Positions 54,542 to 63,264 of a stretch of DNA of 64,000 bases are shown here, one piece after another. Below the pieces are notes generated by a model. That model worked only from the letters and a program-made list of their open reading frames with translations, was not told the DNA's origin and ran no database searches. Numbering within the stretch: the first letter of the stretch is position 1; the number at the start of each line of letters is the position of its first letter. The stretch is taken from contig NZ_CP014227.1 of assembly GCF_001553545.1 (NCBI RefSeq), forward strand, positions 1,718,501-1,782,500. The letters run 5' to 3'. Source of the stretch: Capnocytophaga haemolytica (GTDB taxonomy: Bacteria > Bacteroidota > Bacteroidia > Flavobacteriales > Flavobacteriaceae). The position numbers were made by a program, and so were the translations under genes.

Positions 54542-55729
54542 ATGGAAAACTATTTATCTGACCGCATTAAGCGTATGGGCACTTCGGCAACCTTAGCAAT
54601 GGCTGCCAAGACGCGTGAACTCAAAGCCCAAGGAAAGGATATCATCGGGCTGAGCTTGGGAGAGCCTGACTTCGACATTCCTGAATTTATCAAGCAGGCG
54701 GCTATTGAGGCTGTTGAACAGAATTACAGTAAATACACGCCTGTGGACGGTTATATGGAGCTCAAGGAGGCGATCTGTGAGAAGTTTGCTCGGGATAATG
54801 GGCTGATATACCAACCTTCGCAAATCGTGGTATCGACGGGGGCTAAGCAGTGCTTGGCGAACGTGGCGCTGTCGATGATCAACCAAGGCGACGAGGTGAT
54901 TTTTCCTGCACCGTATTGGGTGAGCTACAGAGATATTTGTTCGCTGGCTGGTGGGACGCCCGTAGAGGTTGAGACGCTGCTTTCTAACAACTTTAAGATG
55001 ACGCCCGAGCAGTTGGAACGGGCTATCACACCTCGCACTAAGATGCTGTGGATCAACTCGCCTTGTAATCCTAGTGGGGCTGTTTACAGCAAGGAGGAAC
55101 TGGAAGGACTGGCAGCAGTATTGAGGAAGCATCCGAATATTTTTGTGCTTTCGGACGAGATTTATGAGTATATCAACTTTACGGGAGGGTACACGAGTAT
55201 TGCTTCTATTGAGGGGATGTACGAGCGCACTATCACGGTGAATGGTGTCTCGAAGGCTTTTGCTATGACAGGTTGGCGCATCGGGTATATGGGTGCCCCT
55301 GCGTGGCTTGCCAAGGCGTGCACTAAGATGCAAGGGCAGATCACCAGTGGTGCAAATGCGATCGCTCAACGGGCTACTATCGCAGCGCTGAAGGCGCCTA
55401 AGGATGAGATACAGTATATGATTGACGCTTTTCGCTCACGCAGGGAGTTGGTAATGAAGCTCCTCGGTGAGATTGAAGGCTTTAAGCTAAGTATGCCTGA
55501 GGGGGCGTTCTACGTTTTCCCTGATATTTCTCATTATTTTGGGAAGCAGCTGCGCGGAAGACAGATCAATAATGCTTCGGACTTTTCGCTGTACTTATTG
55601 GAAGAAGCGGGAGTAGCTACGGTAACGGGTGAGGCTTTTGGTGATAAGAAGTGTATACGGCTATCGTATGCGGCATCAGAAGAGGCACTCACTGAGGCTA
55701 TTAGAAGAATAAAAGCGAGCCTATCCTAA
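54542..55729 (+). CDS. PLP-dependent class I aminotransferase (aspartate-type)
   Basis: 395 residues of the aspartate/aromatic aminotransferase family. The PLP lysine is in VNGVSKAFAMTGWRIGY near residue 235, with SPCNPSGAVY near 180 and the C-terminal substrate arginine in CIRLSYAASEEAL. Closest in look to AspC-type subgroup Ib, so aspartate/2-oxoglutarate is the likely pair, but specificity is not decided by sequence. The start at 54542 follows the promoter by 30 bases; an upstream frame to 54509 overlaps the -7 box. Confidence 0.92.
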   Translation: MENYLSDRIKRMGTSATLAMAAKTRELKAQGKDIIGLSLGEPDFDIPEFIKQAAIEAVEQNYSKYTPVDGYMELKEAICEKFARDNGLIYQPSQIVVSTGAKQCLANVALSMINQGDEVIFPAPYWVSYRDICSLAGGTPVEVETLLSNNFKMTPEQLERAITPRTKMLWINSPCNPSGAVYSKEELEGLAAVLRKHPNIFVLSDEIYEYINFTGGYTSIASIEGMYERTITVNGVSKAFAMTGWRIGYMGAPAWLAKACTKMQGQITSGANAIAQRATIAALKAPKDEIQYMIDAFRSRRELVMKLLGEIEGFKLSMPEGAFYVFPDISHYFGKQLRGRQINNASDFSLYLLEEAGVATVTGEAFGDKKCIRLSYAASEEALTEAIRRIKASLS

Positions 55730-55814
55730 GATTGTTAAGTCAGTATTTTTATCGTTATCAAATTATTTTTTCAGAAATTTTAGGGCTTTTATTTTATGAA
55801 TTAAATAAAAGTAG

Positions 55815-55822
55815 TAATTTTG
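55815..55822 (+). promoter_or_regulatory. Promoter box of the YitT gene
   Basis: TAATTTTG fits TAnnTTTG and lies 30 bases before the ATG at 55853. Confidence 0.6.
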
Positions 55823-55852
55823 CGCCCTGAAAGAGAATCAACAATAGGAATT

Positions 55853-56770
55853 ATGGCTATAAGTGATAGCAAGACCATTAAGTACTTAAAGTCCTTTTAC
55901 ATAAAGGATTACCTCACTATATTCATAGGGCTAACGGTTTATGCCTTTGGGCTTACGGGGTTTATTATCCCCAACAAGATTGTAACAGGGGGCTTGGCGG
56001 GTATTACGCTGATACTAAATTATAAGTTTGGCATAGACCTTCCTACGGCTTATTTTGTAATCAATGCGGCACTGATTGTGGTGGCGTTTAAGGTGATGAG
56101 CAAGGAGTTCGTCATACGAACGTTGATTTCTATCACCGCCCTGTCGTTTATGATTAAGTATGGACAGACGTACTTGCAACCTTATTTTCAGGCGCACCCA
56201 GTGCTCAGCGACGACTTCCTGACGGTGATTGTCGGTGGGCTGCTCTGCGGTACTGGCTTGGGCTTGGTATACTCGTCCAACGGTAGCACAGGAGGTACAG
56301 ATATCATTGGATTCTTAGTGGCGAAGTATTACCGCATCAGTATTTCGCGCATACTGCTGATCGTAGATGTACTGATTGTGATTTCGGGTTACTTTATCTT
56401 AGATGCTCCTGAGGGTCAGGAAGCTATGAAGCTCGAAAAGACTATCTACGGGCTTATCCTCTTGCCGCTGATGTGGCAGATGGTAGAAATCGTTATCAAC
56501 GGTGCCCGACAATCTATTCAGTTGTTTATTTTCTCAAAGCATTACGATGAGATTGCCACACACATCAATACGGAGTTGAAACGCGGTTGTACGGTGGTAG
56601 ATGGGATCGGATGGTACACCCAATCCTCACAGAAGATACTGATTGTTATTGCTCGTAGAACGGAAGCTACATCTATCTTCCGCTTGGTGCGCACCATCGA
56701 CCCACAGGCGTTTGTGACTAAAACTAACGTGATGGGTGTGTATGGCAATGGCTTTGATAATCTAAGGTAG
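55853..56770 (+). CDS. YitT-family membrane protein (DUF161/DUF2179)
   Basis: 305 residues. Five or six helices in the first two thirds (GLTVYAFGLTGFIIPNKI, GGLAGITLIL, the conserved SNGSTGGTDIIGFLV) and a C-terminal soluble DUF2179 domain (GCTVVDGIGWYT). Family function is unclear; transport has been proposed. The open frame extends to 55820, but that is inside the promoter. Confidence 0.9.
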   Translation: MAISDSKTIKYLKSFYIKDYLTIFIGLTVYAFGLTGFIIPNKIVTGGLAGITLILNYKFGIDLPTAYFVINAALIVVAFKVMSKEFVIRTLISITALSFMIKYGQTYLQPYFQAHPVLSDDFLTVIVGGLLCGTGLGLVYSSNGSTGGTDIIGFLVAKYYRISISRILLIVDVLIVISGYFILDAPEGQEAMKLEKTIYGLILLPLMWQMVEIVINGARQSIQLFIFSKHYDEIATHINTELKRGCTVVDGIGWYTQSSQKILIVIARRTEATSIFRLVRTIDPQAFVTKTNVMGVYGNGFDNLR

Positions 56771-56827
56771 AGATTAATGTTCAATGAACTTTCTTACTTC
56801 TAATTTCTCATTTCTAATTTTCTAAAG

Positions 56828-57235
56828 ATGATACAGAGAATACAGACAATATTTATGCTGATAGTGGTGCTTATCGGGGCTGTGTTGCCGCTTATAATAC
56901 CTATATTCACAGTAAATGGTCAAGGGGGCTATGTCTATGATAGCAACATAGCGATAGGGATCTTATTTACTGTATCAGCAGTGATGGCGCTTTATGCGAT
57001 TTTTAGTTATAAGGCAAGACCAAGGCAGGTTTTGCTCAACAATCTGAACACAATAGTAAATTTTATTTTATTAGGGTTACTCATTCGAATGCTAAGTTCA
57101 TCTGGAGAAGGCGTGCCTTCTGTGAAGGGTGTTGGGGTAGCGTTGCCCGTGCTTTCTATCGTTTTTTTGTTTTTGGCTAACCAAGCCATCAAGCGGGACG
57201 AACGCCTTGTAAAATCAGCAGATCGATTGCGATAA
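56828..57235 (+). CDS. DUF4293 membrane protein (135 aa)
   Basis: Four helices at about residues 5-25, 42-62, 70-90 and 105-120. The pattern MIQRIQTIFMLIV at the start and FLANQAIKRDERLVKSADRL at the end is the Bacteroidota-specific DUF4293 family. Function unknown. Confidence 0.88.
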   Translation: MIQRIQTIFMLIVVLIGAVLPLIIPIFTVNGQGGYVYDSNIAIGILFTVSAVMALYAIFSYKARPRQVLLNNLNTIVNFILLGLLIRMLSSSGEGVPSVKGVGVALPVLSIVFLFLANQAIKRDERLVKSADRLR

Positions 57236-57268
57236 GCCTATTAATCTTAGTAGTGTTATGCGTTAAGG

Positions 57269-57301
57269 AAAATCCTAAGTCGTAAAGGCTTGGGATTTTT
57301 T
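57269..57301 (+). terminator. Terminator after the DUF4293 gene
   Basis: AAATCCTAAG pairs with CTTGGGATTT and is followed by T. Confidence 0.78.
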
Positions 57302-57378
57302 GTTGTCTTGTTTTTTCTGAAAAGGTTTTTATCGTAGTAATATTTTTTGTACATTTGCCGCCTAAACCTGCTTTTATT

Positions 57379-59430
57379 ATGAAACACTTATATCTGATCT
57401 GTTTATCACTGTGCTTTCAGTTGAGTTTTTCGCAAGTGGAAGCTCCTAAAATTCGTGTTGTTAGAGAGATTCATCCCAATGAAATACGTCTTCGGTGGGC
57501 TATTGATGAGCCTGTTGCTTGGCAGAAGAGCAATGCTATTGGGTTTCGCTTGGAGCGCTTCTTAGTAGGGCGCAATGGGGAAGTGCTACCGCCGAGTGAA
57601 CCTGTGCTATTAGGTGAGTTCCACGTGCCTGTATTAGAAAAGTGGGAACCTTTGGCAACAAAGAACGACAATGCTGCCATCGTAGCCCAAGCGCTTTATG
57701 GTGAGAGCTTTGAGGTAGAGGTAACTAACAAGAATAATCCCATTGAAGGAATTGCTAATAAGGCAAGCGAGATTGACCAGCGCTTTTCGTTTGCGTTAAT
57801 GGCTGCTGACCTTGACTTTGAAGTGGCGCAGTTTGCTGGTTGGGGATTTATTGACAGGCAAGTGCAGAAAGGCGAGAAGTATCTCTATAAAGTGACCTTG
57901 CTACAAAACGAGAAGGTAAAAGTAGAAGAAGGCTTCGTAAGTGCTGATATGGCTGGCTATGAGCCTTTGCCTGTACCGATAGGCTTTTCTGGATTTTTCC
58001 AAGATAGGAAAGCTACCTTGTCGTGGGATTACAGCACCTTGCAGCACCTCTATAATTATTACTTCATAGAAAGATCGGAGAAAGGAGACGACTTCAAGCC
58101 TCTGAGTGATACGCCTATCGGGCAGATGCACCAAGAGGGAGGCTCGAAGACAATGCTGTATATTGACTCCATCCCTCAAAATAACAAAGAGTACGCATAT
58201 CGCTTGCGGGGTAAGACGATCTTTGGAACGTTTAGCCCGTATTCGAAGGTGATTAAAGGAAAAGGCATCACGGGAGTGTCTGAGACTGCCCAGCTGACTA
58301 AGAGTATCCCCTTAGGGAAGGATAAGTTTAAACTTCTTTGGCAATTTCCTAAGGATAAAGAAAAAGATATCAAGCACTTTGCGCTGTTACACTCCACCGA
58401 CGACCGTAGTTATAAGGTTGTGCAAAGCCCTATTTCGAGCCATCTGAGGGAAATAACAGTGACCCCTCCCCTACCCTCAAACTATTACAAGATAAGGACT
58501 GTGGGCAAGGACGGTAGCGAACAGGACTCCTTCTCGGTATTAGTGCAACCCGATGATGAAACACCTCCTGCGGTGGTGCAAGAAGTTAGCGGAGCGATTG
58601 ATAGCCTTGGTGTGGTCACTATCCGTTGGAAAGCTAATACTGAGCGTGACTTAGAGGGTTATCACGTATTTCGTGGTAATCGCAAAGGCGAGGAGATGAT
58701 GCGCATAACGCCGTCGAGCATTCAGCAGACGCAGATAATCGACAGTGTCAGCCTCAAACAGCTTAACGATAAGGTCTATTACTACGTTACAGCGATTGAT
58801 GTCAGGAAGAACCAGTCAGCTCCTTCAAAGATTCTTGAGATAGTAAAGCCCGACAAGATAGCACCTACGGCTCCTATTATCACTGATTATAAGGAGACGA
58901 AGAATGGCAGCTGGGAAATCACTTGGCAGAAGAGTTTTAGCACAGATGTCATCAAGTATCACCTCTTCCGCAAGCAAGAAAACAATGATGAATGGCAGTG
59001 GATTTACGGAGTGCCTGCCAACAAGAAAGAGACGTATACTTATGTTGAGAAACGTTCCCTCAGTGGCGATTACCGATATGCCGTCCGTGCTGAGGATACC
59101 AGTCATCTGCTATCGGATTACTCGCCCGAGATACGTATAAGTTACGGTGCTAAGATGGATAAGCGCGTTCTCAGAGGGCTAAACAGCAAGCAGCGCCAAG
59201 GGAAGGTGCTATTGAGCTGGCTTGAACTGAAAGTGCCCGCTCAACAAATTATCATCTACAAAGCCCTAAAAGGCGACAAGCCTACACTCTGGCGTAACTT
59301 AAATGGGAATATCACACAGATCGAAGATAGTGACGTTTCGCCCGACAATACCTATATTTATTGGGTAAAGCCTATTTTAGAAAATAATCAGCCCGTTCCT
59401 ACCGAGAAAATTGAGGTGATAGTGAAGTAG
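57379..59430 (+). CDS. Secreted fibronectin type III-like protein (683 aa)
   Basis: A signal peptide (LYLICLSLCFQLSFS) then an N-terminal domain and at least three fibronectin-III-like modules, each ending in tyrosine-rich strands (EYAYRLRGKT, YYYVTAIDVRKNQSAPSKI, DYRYAVRAEDTSHLLSDYSP). No catalytic motif and no type IX sorting tail. Probably periplasmic or surface-exposed and binding protein or sugar. The start is placed after promoter TACATTTG (57350-57357); an earlier frame at 57355 overlaps it. Confidence 0.82.
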   Translation: MKHLYLICLSLCFQLSFSQVEAPKIRVVREIHPNEIRLRWAIDEPVAWQKSNAIGFRLERFLVGRNGEVLPPSEPVLLGEFHVPVLEKWEPLATKNDNAAIVAQALYGESFEVEVTNKNNPIEGIANKASEIDQRFSFALMAADLDFEVAQFAGWGFIDRQVQKGEKYLYKVTLLQNEKVKVEEGFVSADMAGYEPLPVPIGFSGFFQDRKATLSWDYSTLQHLYNYYFIERSEKGDDFKPLSDTPIGQMHQEGGSKTMLYIDSIPQNNKEYAYRLRGKTIFGTFSPYSKVIKGKGITGVSETAQLTKSIPLGKDKFKLLWQFPKDKEKDIKHFALLHSTDDRSYKVVQSPISSHLREITVTPPLPSNYYKIRTVGKDGSEQDSFSVLVQPDDETPPAVVQEVSGAIDSLGVVTIRWKANTERDLEGYHVFRGNRKGEEMMRITPSSIQQTQIIDSVSLKQLNDKVYYYVTAIDVRKNQSAPSKILEIVKPDKIAPTAPIITDYKETKNGSWEITWQKSFSTDVIKYHLFRKQENNDEWQWIYGVPANKKETYTYVEKRSLSGDYRYAVRAEDTSHLLSDYSPEIRISYGAKMDKRVLRGLNSKQRQGKVLLSWLELKVPAQQIIIYKALKGDKPTLWRNLNGNITQIEDSDVSPDNTYIYWVKPILENNQPVPTEKIEVIVK

Positions 59431-59450
59431 CTATAACATATTATTTACGT

Positions 59451-60290
59451 ATGACTAAAGATTTTTTACAAAAAGCAATGCGCCCGCAATGGATGGTGTA
59501 TCCTTCTTACGGGGAGTTCTCTATGGGCTGGCGTATGGGCGGTGGTGAAGACTATCGCTACAAGTTTTGGGATTGGTACGAAAAGCTAACTAAGGAAGAG
59601 CAGCAAGCCTATCAAGAGGCGTATCCTTACCCTATCTTTTGGCATTATAACAATTGGAATGACGAGCAGGAGAATGAAGAGGCGGATGAGCAAGATGAAG
59701 AACGCTATTATGGGGAAGGTGGCGTGAGCTTTTGGCAGCCTTATGGGGCTTATAAATACAGCCGAGAGGAGTTGCAGCACTCAGATGGGAAGCACGAGTT
59801 TATTTTCTTCTGGCAGCCTGATGACAAGGGTGTGGGTAGTGCTTGCTTATCGCAATGGCAACCTTCACATTTCTATGTAAATGCAGGTGAATACACTTGT
59901 GCTGAGCAGTATATGATGGCGCAAAAGGCAGCCCTTTTTGAAGATGAGGAAGTAGAAAAGGAGATACTTGCCACCACTGACCCTAAAACGATGAAGGCTT
60001 TGGGGCGAAAGGTACGAAACTTCGATGAAAGAGTATGGAACAAGGTAAAATACAGCATCGTGCTGGCGGGTAATTACTATAAGTTTGTGCAGAATGAGGC
60101 GATGCGCGACTATTTGCTCTCTACAGGTGATAAGGTGCTGGTAGAGGCGAGTCCGTACGACAAAGTGTGGGGTATTGGTCTCTCGGCAAAGGATGAAAAT
60201 GCAAGTAATCCCAAGCAGTGGCGCGGTGAGAACCTGCTCGGTTTTGCGCTAATGGAAGTGCGCGATGAACTCAGACGTCTCGGATACTAA
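59451..60290 (+). CDS. NADAR-family protein (YbiA-like)
   Basis: 279 residues. The C-terminal 160 match NADAR: FYVNAGEYTCAEQYMMAQKA near 145, the KALGRKV segment and VWGIGLS with ENLLGFALM near the end. Relatives act on ADP-ribose derivatives and riboflavin-pathway intermediates. The N-terminal ~110 residues are Trp/Tyr/Glu-rich and not part of the usual domain. 20 bases after the FN3-like gene. Confidence 0.85.
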   Translation: MTKDFLQKAMRPQWMVYPSYGEFSMGWRMGGGEDYRYKFWDWYEKLTKEEQQAYQEAYPYPIFWHYNNWNDEQENEEADEQDEERYYGEGGVSFWQPYGAYKYSREELQHSDGKHEFIFFWQPDDKGVGSACLSQWQPSHFYVNAGEYTCAEQYMMAQKAALFEDEEVEKEILATTDPKTMKALGRKVRNFDERVWNKVKYSIVLAGNYYKFVQNEAMRDYLLSTGDKVLVEASPYDKVWGIGLSAKDENASNPKQWRGENLLGFALMEVRDELRRLGY

Positions 60291-60323
60291 CACTAATGCA
60301 TAATTGATAATGCATAACGTATA

Positions 60324-60680
60324 ATGAAAAATATTGAATTAGTAACGCTAAAAAGGCTCAAAGACACTACACTTTATGAGGCTGTGGAGGAAGGTATTTA
60401 TCGGGAATTGAACGATAAGGGGCTGACCCCTTACCGAATGATCATAAGCTATGTGATAGAGACGGGCGATGCCGATGATGAGCATCCGCTAAAGGATATG
60501 ATGGATGAATATGGTATATATGGCGTGCAGTATATTTGCAAATCGGGAGCGAATGCGCTGGTAGAGCTCGGTGGTTCGCTGGAGGCACTTCGTAGGACTA
60601 AGTATGTATTAGGTAAGCGTATCCGCAGTGAGGCGCATCAGGAAGATGGCAATACGCGTATGCGCTTAGTGATTGAGTAA
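60324..60680 (+). CDS. Hypothetical protein (118 aa)
   Basis: Soluble, mixed alpha/beta, acidic in the middle (GDADDEHPLKDMMDEYG), with a basic segment near the end (KYVLGKRIRSEAHQE). No family recognised. Follows the NADAR gene by 33 bases, so possibly in the same unit. Confidence 0.6.
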   Translation: MKNIELVTLKRLKDTTLYEAVEEGIYRELNDKGLTPYRMIISYVIETGDADDEHPLKDMMDEYGIYGVQYICKSGANALVELGGSLEALRRTKYVLGKRIRSEAHQEDGNTRMRLVIE

Positions 60681-60795
60681 ACAACGCTAATCTGGTAAGT
60701 ATCAGGAGAAAACTTTCATTAATGTAAATAAAATGCGGTAAAGCGTTGGTCAGTTTTTCAAAAAGATGTAATTTTACCGCCTCAAATCAATAAAG

Positions 60796-61737
60796 ATGAT
60801 AACTTTAAATTTTATATGGAACTCAAATGAGATCTTTTTTTCCCTGCTGGGTATCAACATCCGCTATTACAGCTTGATGTTTGTAGTGGCTTTCAGCTTA
60901 GGGTGGTATCTCACCAAAAAGATTTACCTCAATGAGGGTAAAACTGTCGAGCAGCTCGACTCGCTCTTTATCTACACCGCCATCGCAACGCTTGTAGGTG
61001 CGCGCTTGGGCGATTGCCTCTTCTACAATTGGGATTACTTCCAGCACCACTTGCTCGAAATATTCCTGCCTATCAAGGAAAAACCTGGCGGCGGCTGGGA
61101 GCTTACGGGCTTCTCAGGACTGGCGAGCCACGGGGCGGCGATAGGCATCATCTTGGCGATGTTCCTCTACATCCGTAAGTACAAGGATATGAAGCTCTCG
61201 TGGGTGCTCGACCGCATTGTGATCCCGATTACCATCGGTGGAATGTTTGTGCGCTTTGGCAACTTCTTCAACTCGGAGATCGTCGGCAAAGTGGTGAGCA
61301 ACACCTTCCCATTGGGGGTAAAATTCGTGCAAGGCGAGGACTTGAGTACTTATAAGGCGATGAGCATCACTGGGGCAAACACAGCTAAGGAGGCTTACTA
61401 CCAGATAGTGCACAATCCGCAGTATGCCGACATCTTGGCAGCGATCCCTTACCGCCATCCTGCGCAACTCTACGAGGCAGCAGGCTATTTCGTGCTCTTC
61501 TGGGTGCTGTGGTACGTGTATTGGAAGACCGACAAGCGCAATAAGCCGTATTACATCTTCGGACTCTTCTTAGTGCTCCTCTGGACGATCCGCTTCTTGG
61601 TGGAATTCGTAAAAGAGAGCCAAGGCGGCTTTGAAGATAAGCTCGGATTGCTCTCTACTGGGCAGTGGCTGAGCATTCCGTTTATCATCGCAGGGGTTTA
61701 TTTGCTCTTTAGGAAGACAGCCATCAGTGATCAGTAG
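60796..61737 (+). CDS. lgt: Prolipoprotein diacylglyceryl transferase
   Basis: Transfers diacylglycerol from phosphatidylglycerol to the lipobox cysteine; inner membrane. 313 residues with seven predicted helices. Hallmarks are GARLGDCLFYNWDYF, the essential GLASHGAAIGI, RFGNFFNSEIVG and HPAQLYEAAGYF. Length slightly above the usual. Confidence 0.96.
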   Translation: MITLNFIWNSNEIFFSLLGINIRYYSLMFVVAFSLGWYLTKKIYLNEGKTVEQLDSLFIYTAIATLVGARLGDCLFYNWDYFQHHLLEIFLPIKEKPGGGWELTGFSGLASHGAAIGIILAMFLYIRKYKDMKLSWVLDRIVIPITIGGMFVRFGNFFNSEIVGKVVSNTFPLGVKFVQGEDLSTYKAMSITGANTAKEAYYQIVHNPQYADILAAIPYRHPAQLYEAAGYFVLFWVLWYVYWKTDKRNKPYYIFGLFLVLLWTIRFLVEFVKESQGGFEDKLGLLSTGQWLSIPFIIAGVYLLFRKTAISDQ

Positions 61738-61788
61738 TCAGCGATCAGCAATCAGGAATTAAGAATCAGAAAAATAATAATAATAAAT

Positions 61789-62307
61789 ATGAATTTTTTT
61801 AGAAAATATTTCGTGCCCATAGCACTGGGATTGGTAGTTTTGGCTTTTGGGGTGATTTTAATTGAGAAATTCTTCCCCAGAGAAAATGCAAAGACCGAGA
61901 CTTTTGAGGAAATCACTATCGACGACATCGACTTTACAAAGCAAGGAGAGGTATCGCTCTTCAAAGGCGATAGTCTGGTAAAGAAACTCGATGTGGAGCT
62001 TGCCAAAAGTGAGGAAGAGCGCAACTTGGGGCTGATGTACCGCAAGCAAATGGCGGAAGACCAAGGGATGTGGTTCATATTCAGCGATGAAGCACCACGC
62101 TCATTCTATATGAAGAACACCGAGATCTCGCTCGATATCATCTATTTCGATAAAGACAAAAAGGTGGTGAGCATCGCAAAGAACGCAAAGCCTTACGACG
62201 AGACCTCGCTGCCCTCAATCAAGCCTGCAATGTACGTGCTCGAGGTAAATGGTGGTATGGCGGACAAGTGGGGCATCACTGAGGGCTGCACTGCCAAGGT
62301 TGAGTAG
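61789..62307 (+). CDS. DUF192 family protein
   Basis: 172 residues: an N-terminal membrane anchor (about 8-25) then DUF192 (about 58-168) with ERNLGLMYRKQMAEDQGMWF, FYMKNTEISLDIIYF and LEVNGGMADKWGI. Function of the family is unknown; periplasmic orientation is expected. Confidence 0.88.
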   Translation: MNFFRKYFVPIALGLVVLAFGVILIEKFFPRENAKTETFEEITIDDIDFTKQGEVSLFKGDSLVKKLDVELAKSEEERNLGLMYRKQMAEDQGMWFIFSDEAPRSFYMKNTEISLDIIYFDKDKKVVSIAKNAKPYDETSLPSIKPAMYVLEVNGGMADKWGITEGCTAKVE

Positions 62308-62333
62308 CGACTTTCCTGTTACAATAAATCATT

Positions 62334-62846
62334 ATGGAAGAAAACGTATTATTGGTAGATGAGCAAGATCAAGTCATCGGACTGATGCCCAAGATGGAAG
62401 CACACGAAAAGGGAGTGCTACATAGGGCGTTCTCAGTGTTTATCTACAATGCGCGGGGCGAACTCTTATTGCAACAACGCGCAGCCCATAAATACCACTC
62501 GCCGCGCCTATGGACGAACACCTGTTGCAGTCATCAGCGGGAAGGCGAAACAAATGTAGCAGCAGGGCAGCGACGGCTACAAGAGGAGATGGGATTTAGC
62601 GTTCCGTTGGAGGATGTGCTCTCGTTTATCTATAAGACGCCCTTTGACAACGGGCTTACGGAACACGAGCTCGATCATATTTTAGTAGGGCATTATGACG
62701 GTGAACCAACCATCAATCCCGAGGAAGTAATGGCGTATCGTTGGCAAGCACCAGCGCAAGTAAAAACCGATATGGAGCGCCATCCCGACCAATACACCGA
62801 GTGGTTTAAGATTATCTTCAATCGATTTTATCGAGAAATTAGTTAA
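62334..62846 (+). CDS. idi: Isopentenyl-diphosphate delta-isomerase, type I
   Basis: Interconverts IPP and DMAPP for isoprenoids. 170 residues with a Nudix-like fold. The active cysteine is in WTNTCCSHQREGE near residue 65 and the Glu in EHELDHILVGHY near 110; metal-binding His/Glu in MEAHEKGVLHRAF. Type I, which suits Bacteroidota. Confidence 0.94.
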   Translation: MEENVLLVDEQDQVIGLMPKMEAHEKGVLHRAFSVFIYNARGELLLQQRAAHKYHSPRLWTNTCCSHQREGETNVAAGQRRLQEEMGFSVPLEDVLSFIYKTPFDNGLTEHELDHILVGHYDGEPTINPEEVMAYRWQAPAQVKTDMERHPDQYTEWFKIIFNRFYREIS

Positions 62847-62866
62847 AAGTGTTACATCTCCAAATT

Positions 62867-62905
62867 AAAAGGAGCTTCATTTTATGAAAATGGAGCTCTT
62901 TTTTA
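62867..62905 (+). terminator. idi terminator
   Basis: AGGAGCTTCATTTT pairs imperfectly with AAAATGGAGCTCTT, followed by T. Confidence 0.7.
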
Positions 62906-63160
62906 TTAAAATGACGCTTCATTTCATCAAAATGATGAAACGTTTAGCAAAAAAGATACTCCGTTTAATCAAAATGATGAAACGTTTAACAAAAAAGGTG
63001 CTCCGTTTAATGAAAGACATCAAACGTTTAGCTTATTTACCTAAACGTTCAGTCATTTTATCTAAACGTTTGATGATTTTATCTAAACGGAGCATTAAAT
63101 TGACTGAACGGTTCTTTCTTTTAACTAAACGGAGCATCAAATGAATTAAACGGTTCGTTA
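62906..63160. repeat. Low-complexity repeat block built from CGTTTA and its inverse
   Basis: Two copies of a ~42-base unit (AAAATGATGAAACGTTTA, then a CTCCGTTTAAT part) are followed by copies of the inverse (TAAACG, TAAACGGAGCAT). The block forms a long imperfect inverted repeat. An open frame covers it (62884-63144) but encodes only Lys/Arg/Leu-rich periodic sequence and is not accepted as a gene. Confidence 0.6.
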
Positions 63161-63179
63161 TTTTGACCCATAAAGACAT

Positions 63180-63249
63180 AAAAAGAACCCATCAGAGCAT
63201 TATTTTCATCCGTGATAAAATAAAAATAATGCTCTGATGGGTTCTTTTT
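63180..63249. terminator. Strong bidirectional terminator between idi and speB
   Basis: Perfect 27-bp arms (63180-63206 and 63223-63249), the core GAACCCATCAGAGCATTATT and its inverse, with A and T runs at both bases. Suits two converging genes. Confidence 0.9.
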
Positions 63250-63264
63250 ATCAAGTAAAGCGCG

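Noticed and set aside
62884..63144. 86-residue open frame rich in Lys, Arg, Leu
   Set aside because: It is the translation of a tandem and inverted DNA repeat, with periodic sequence and no protein-like composition.
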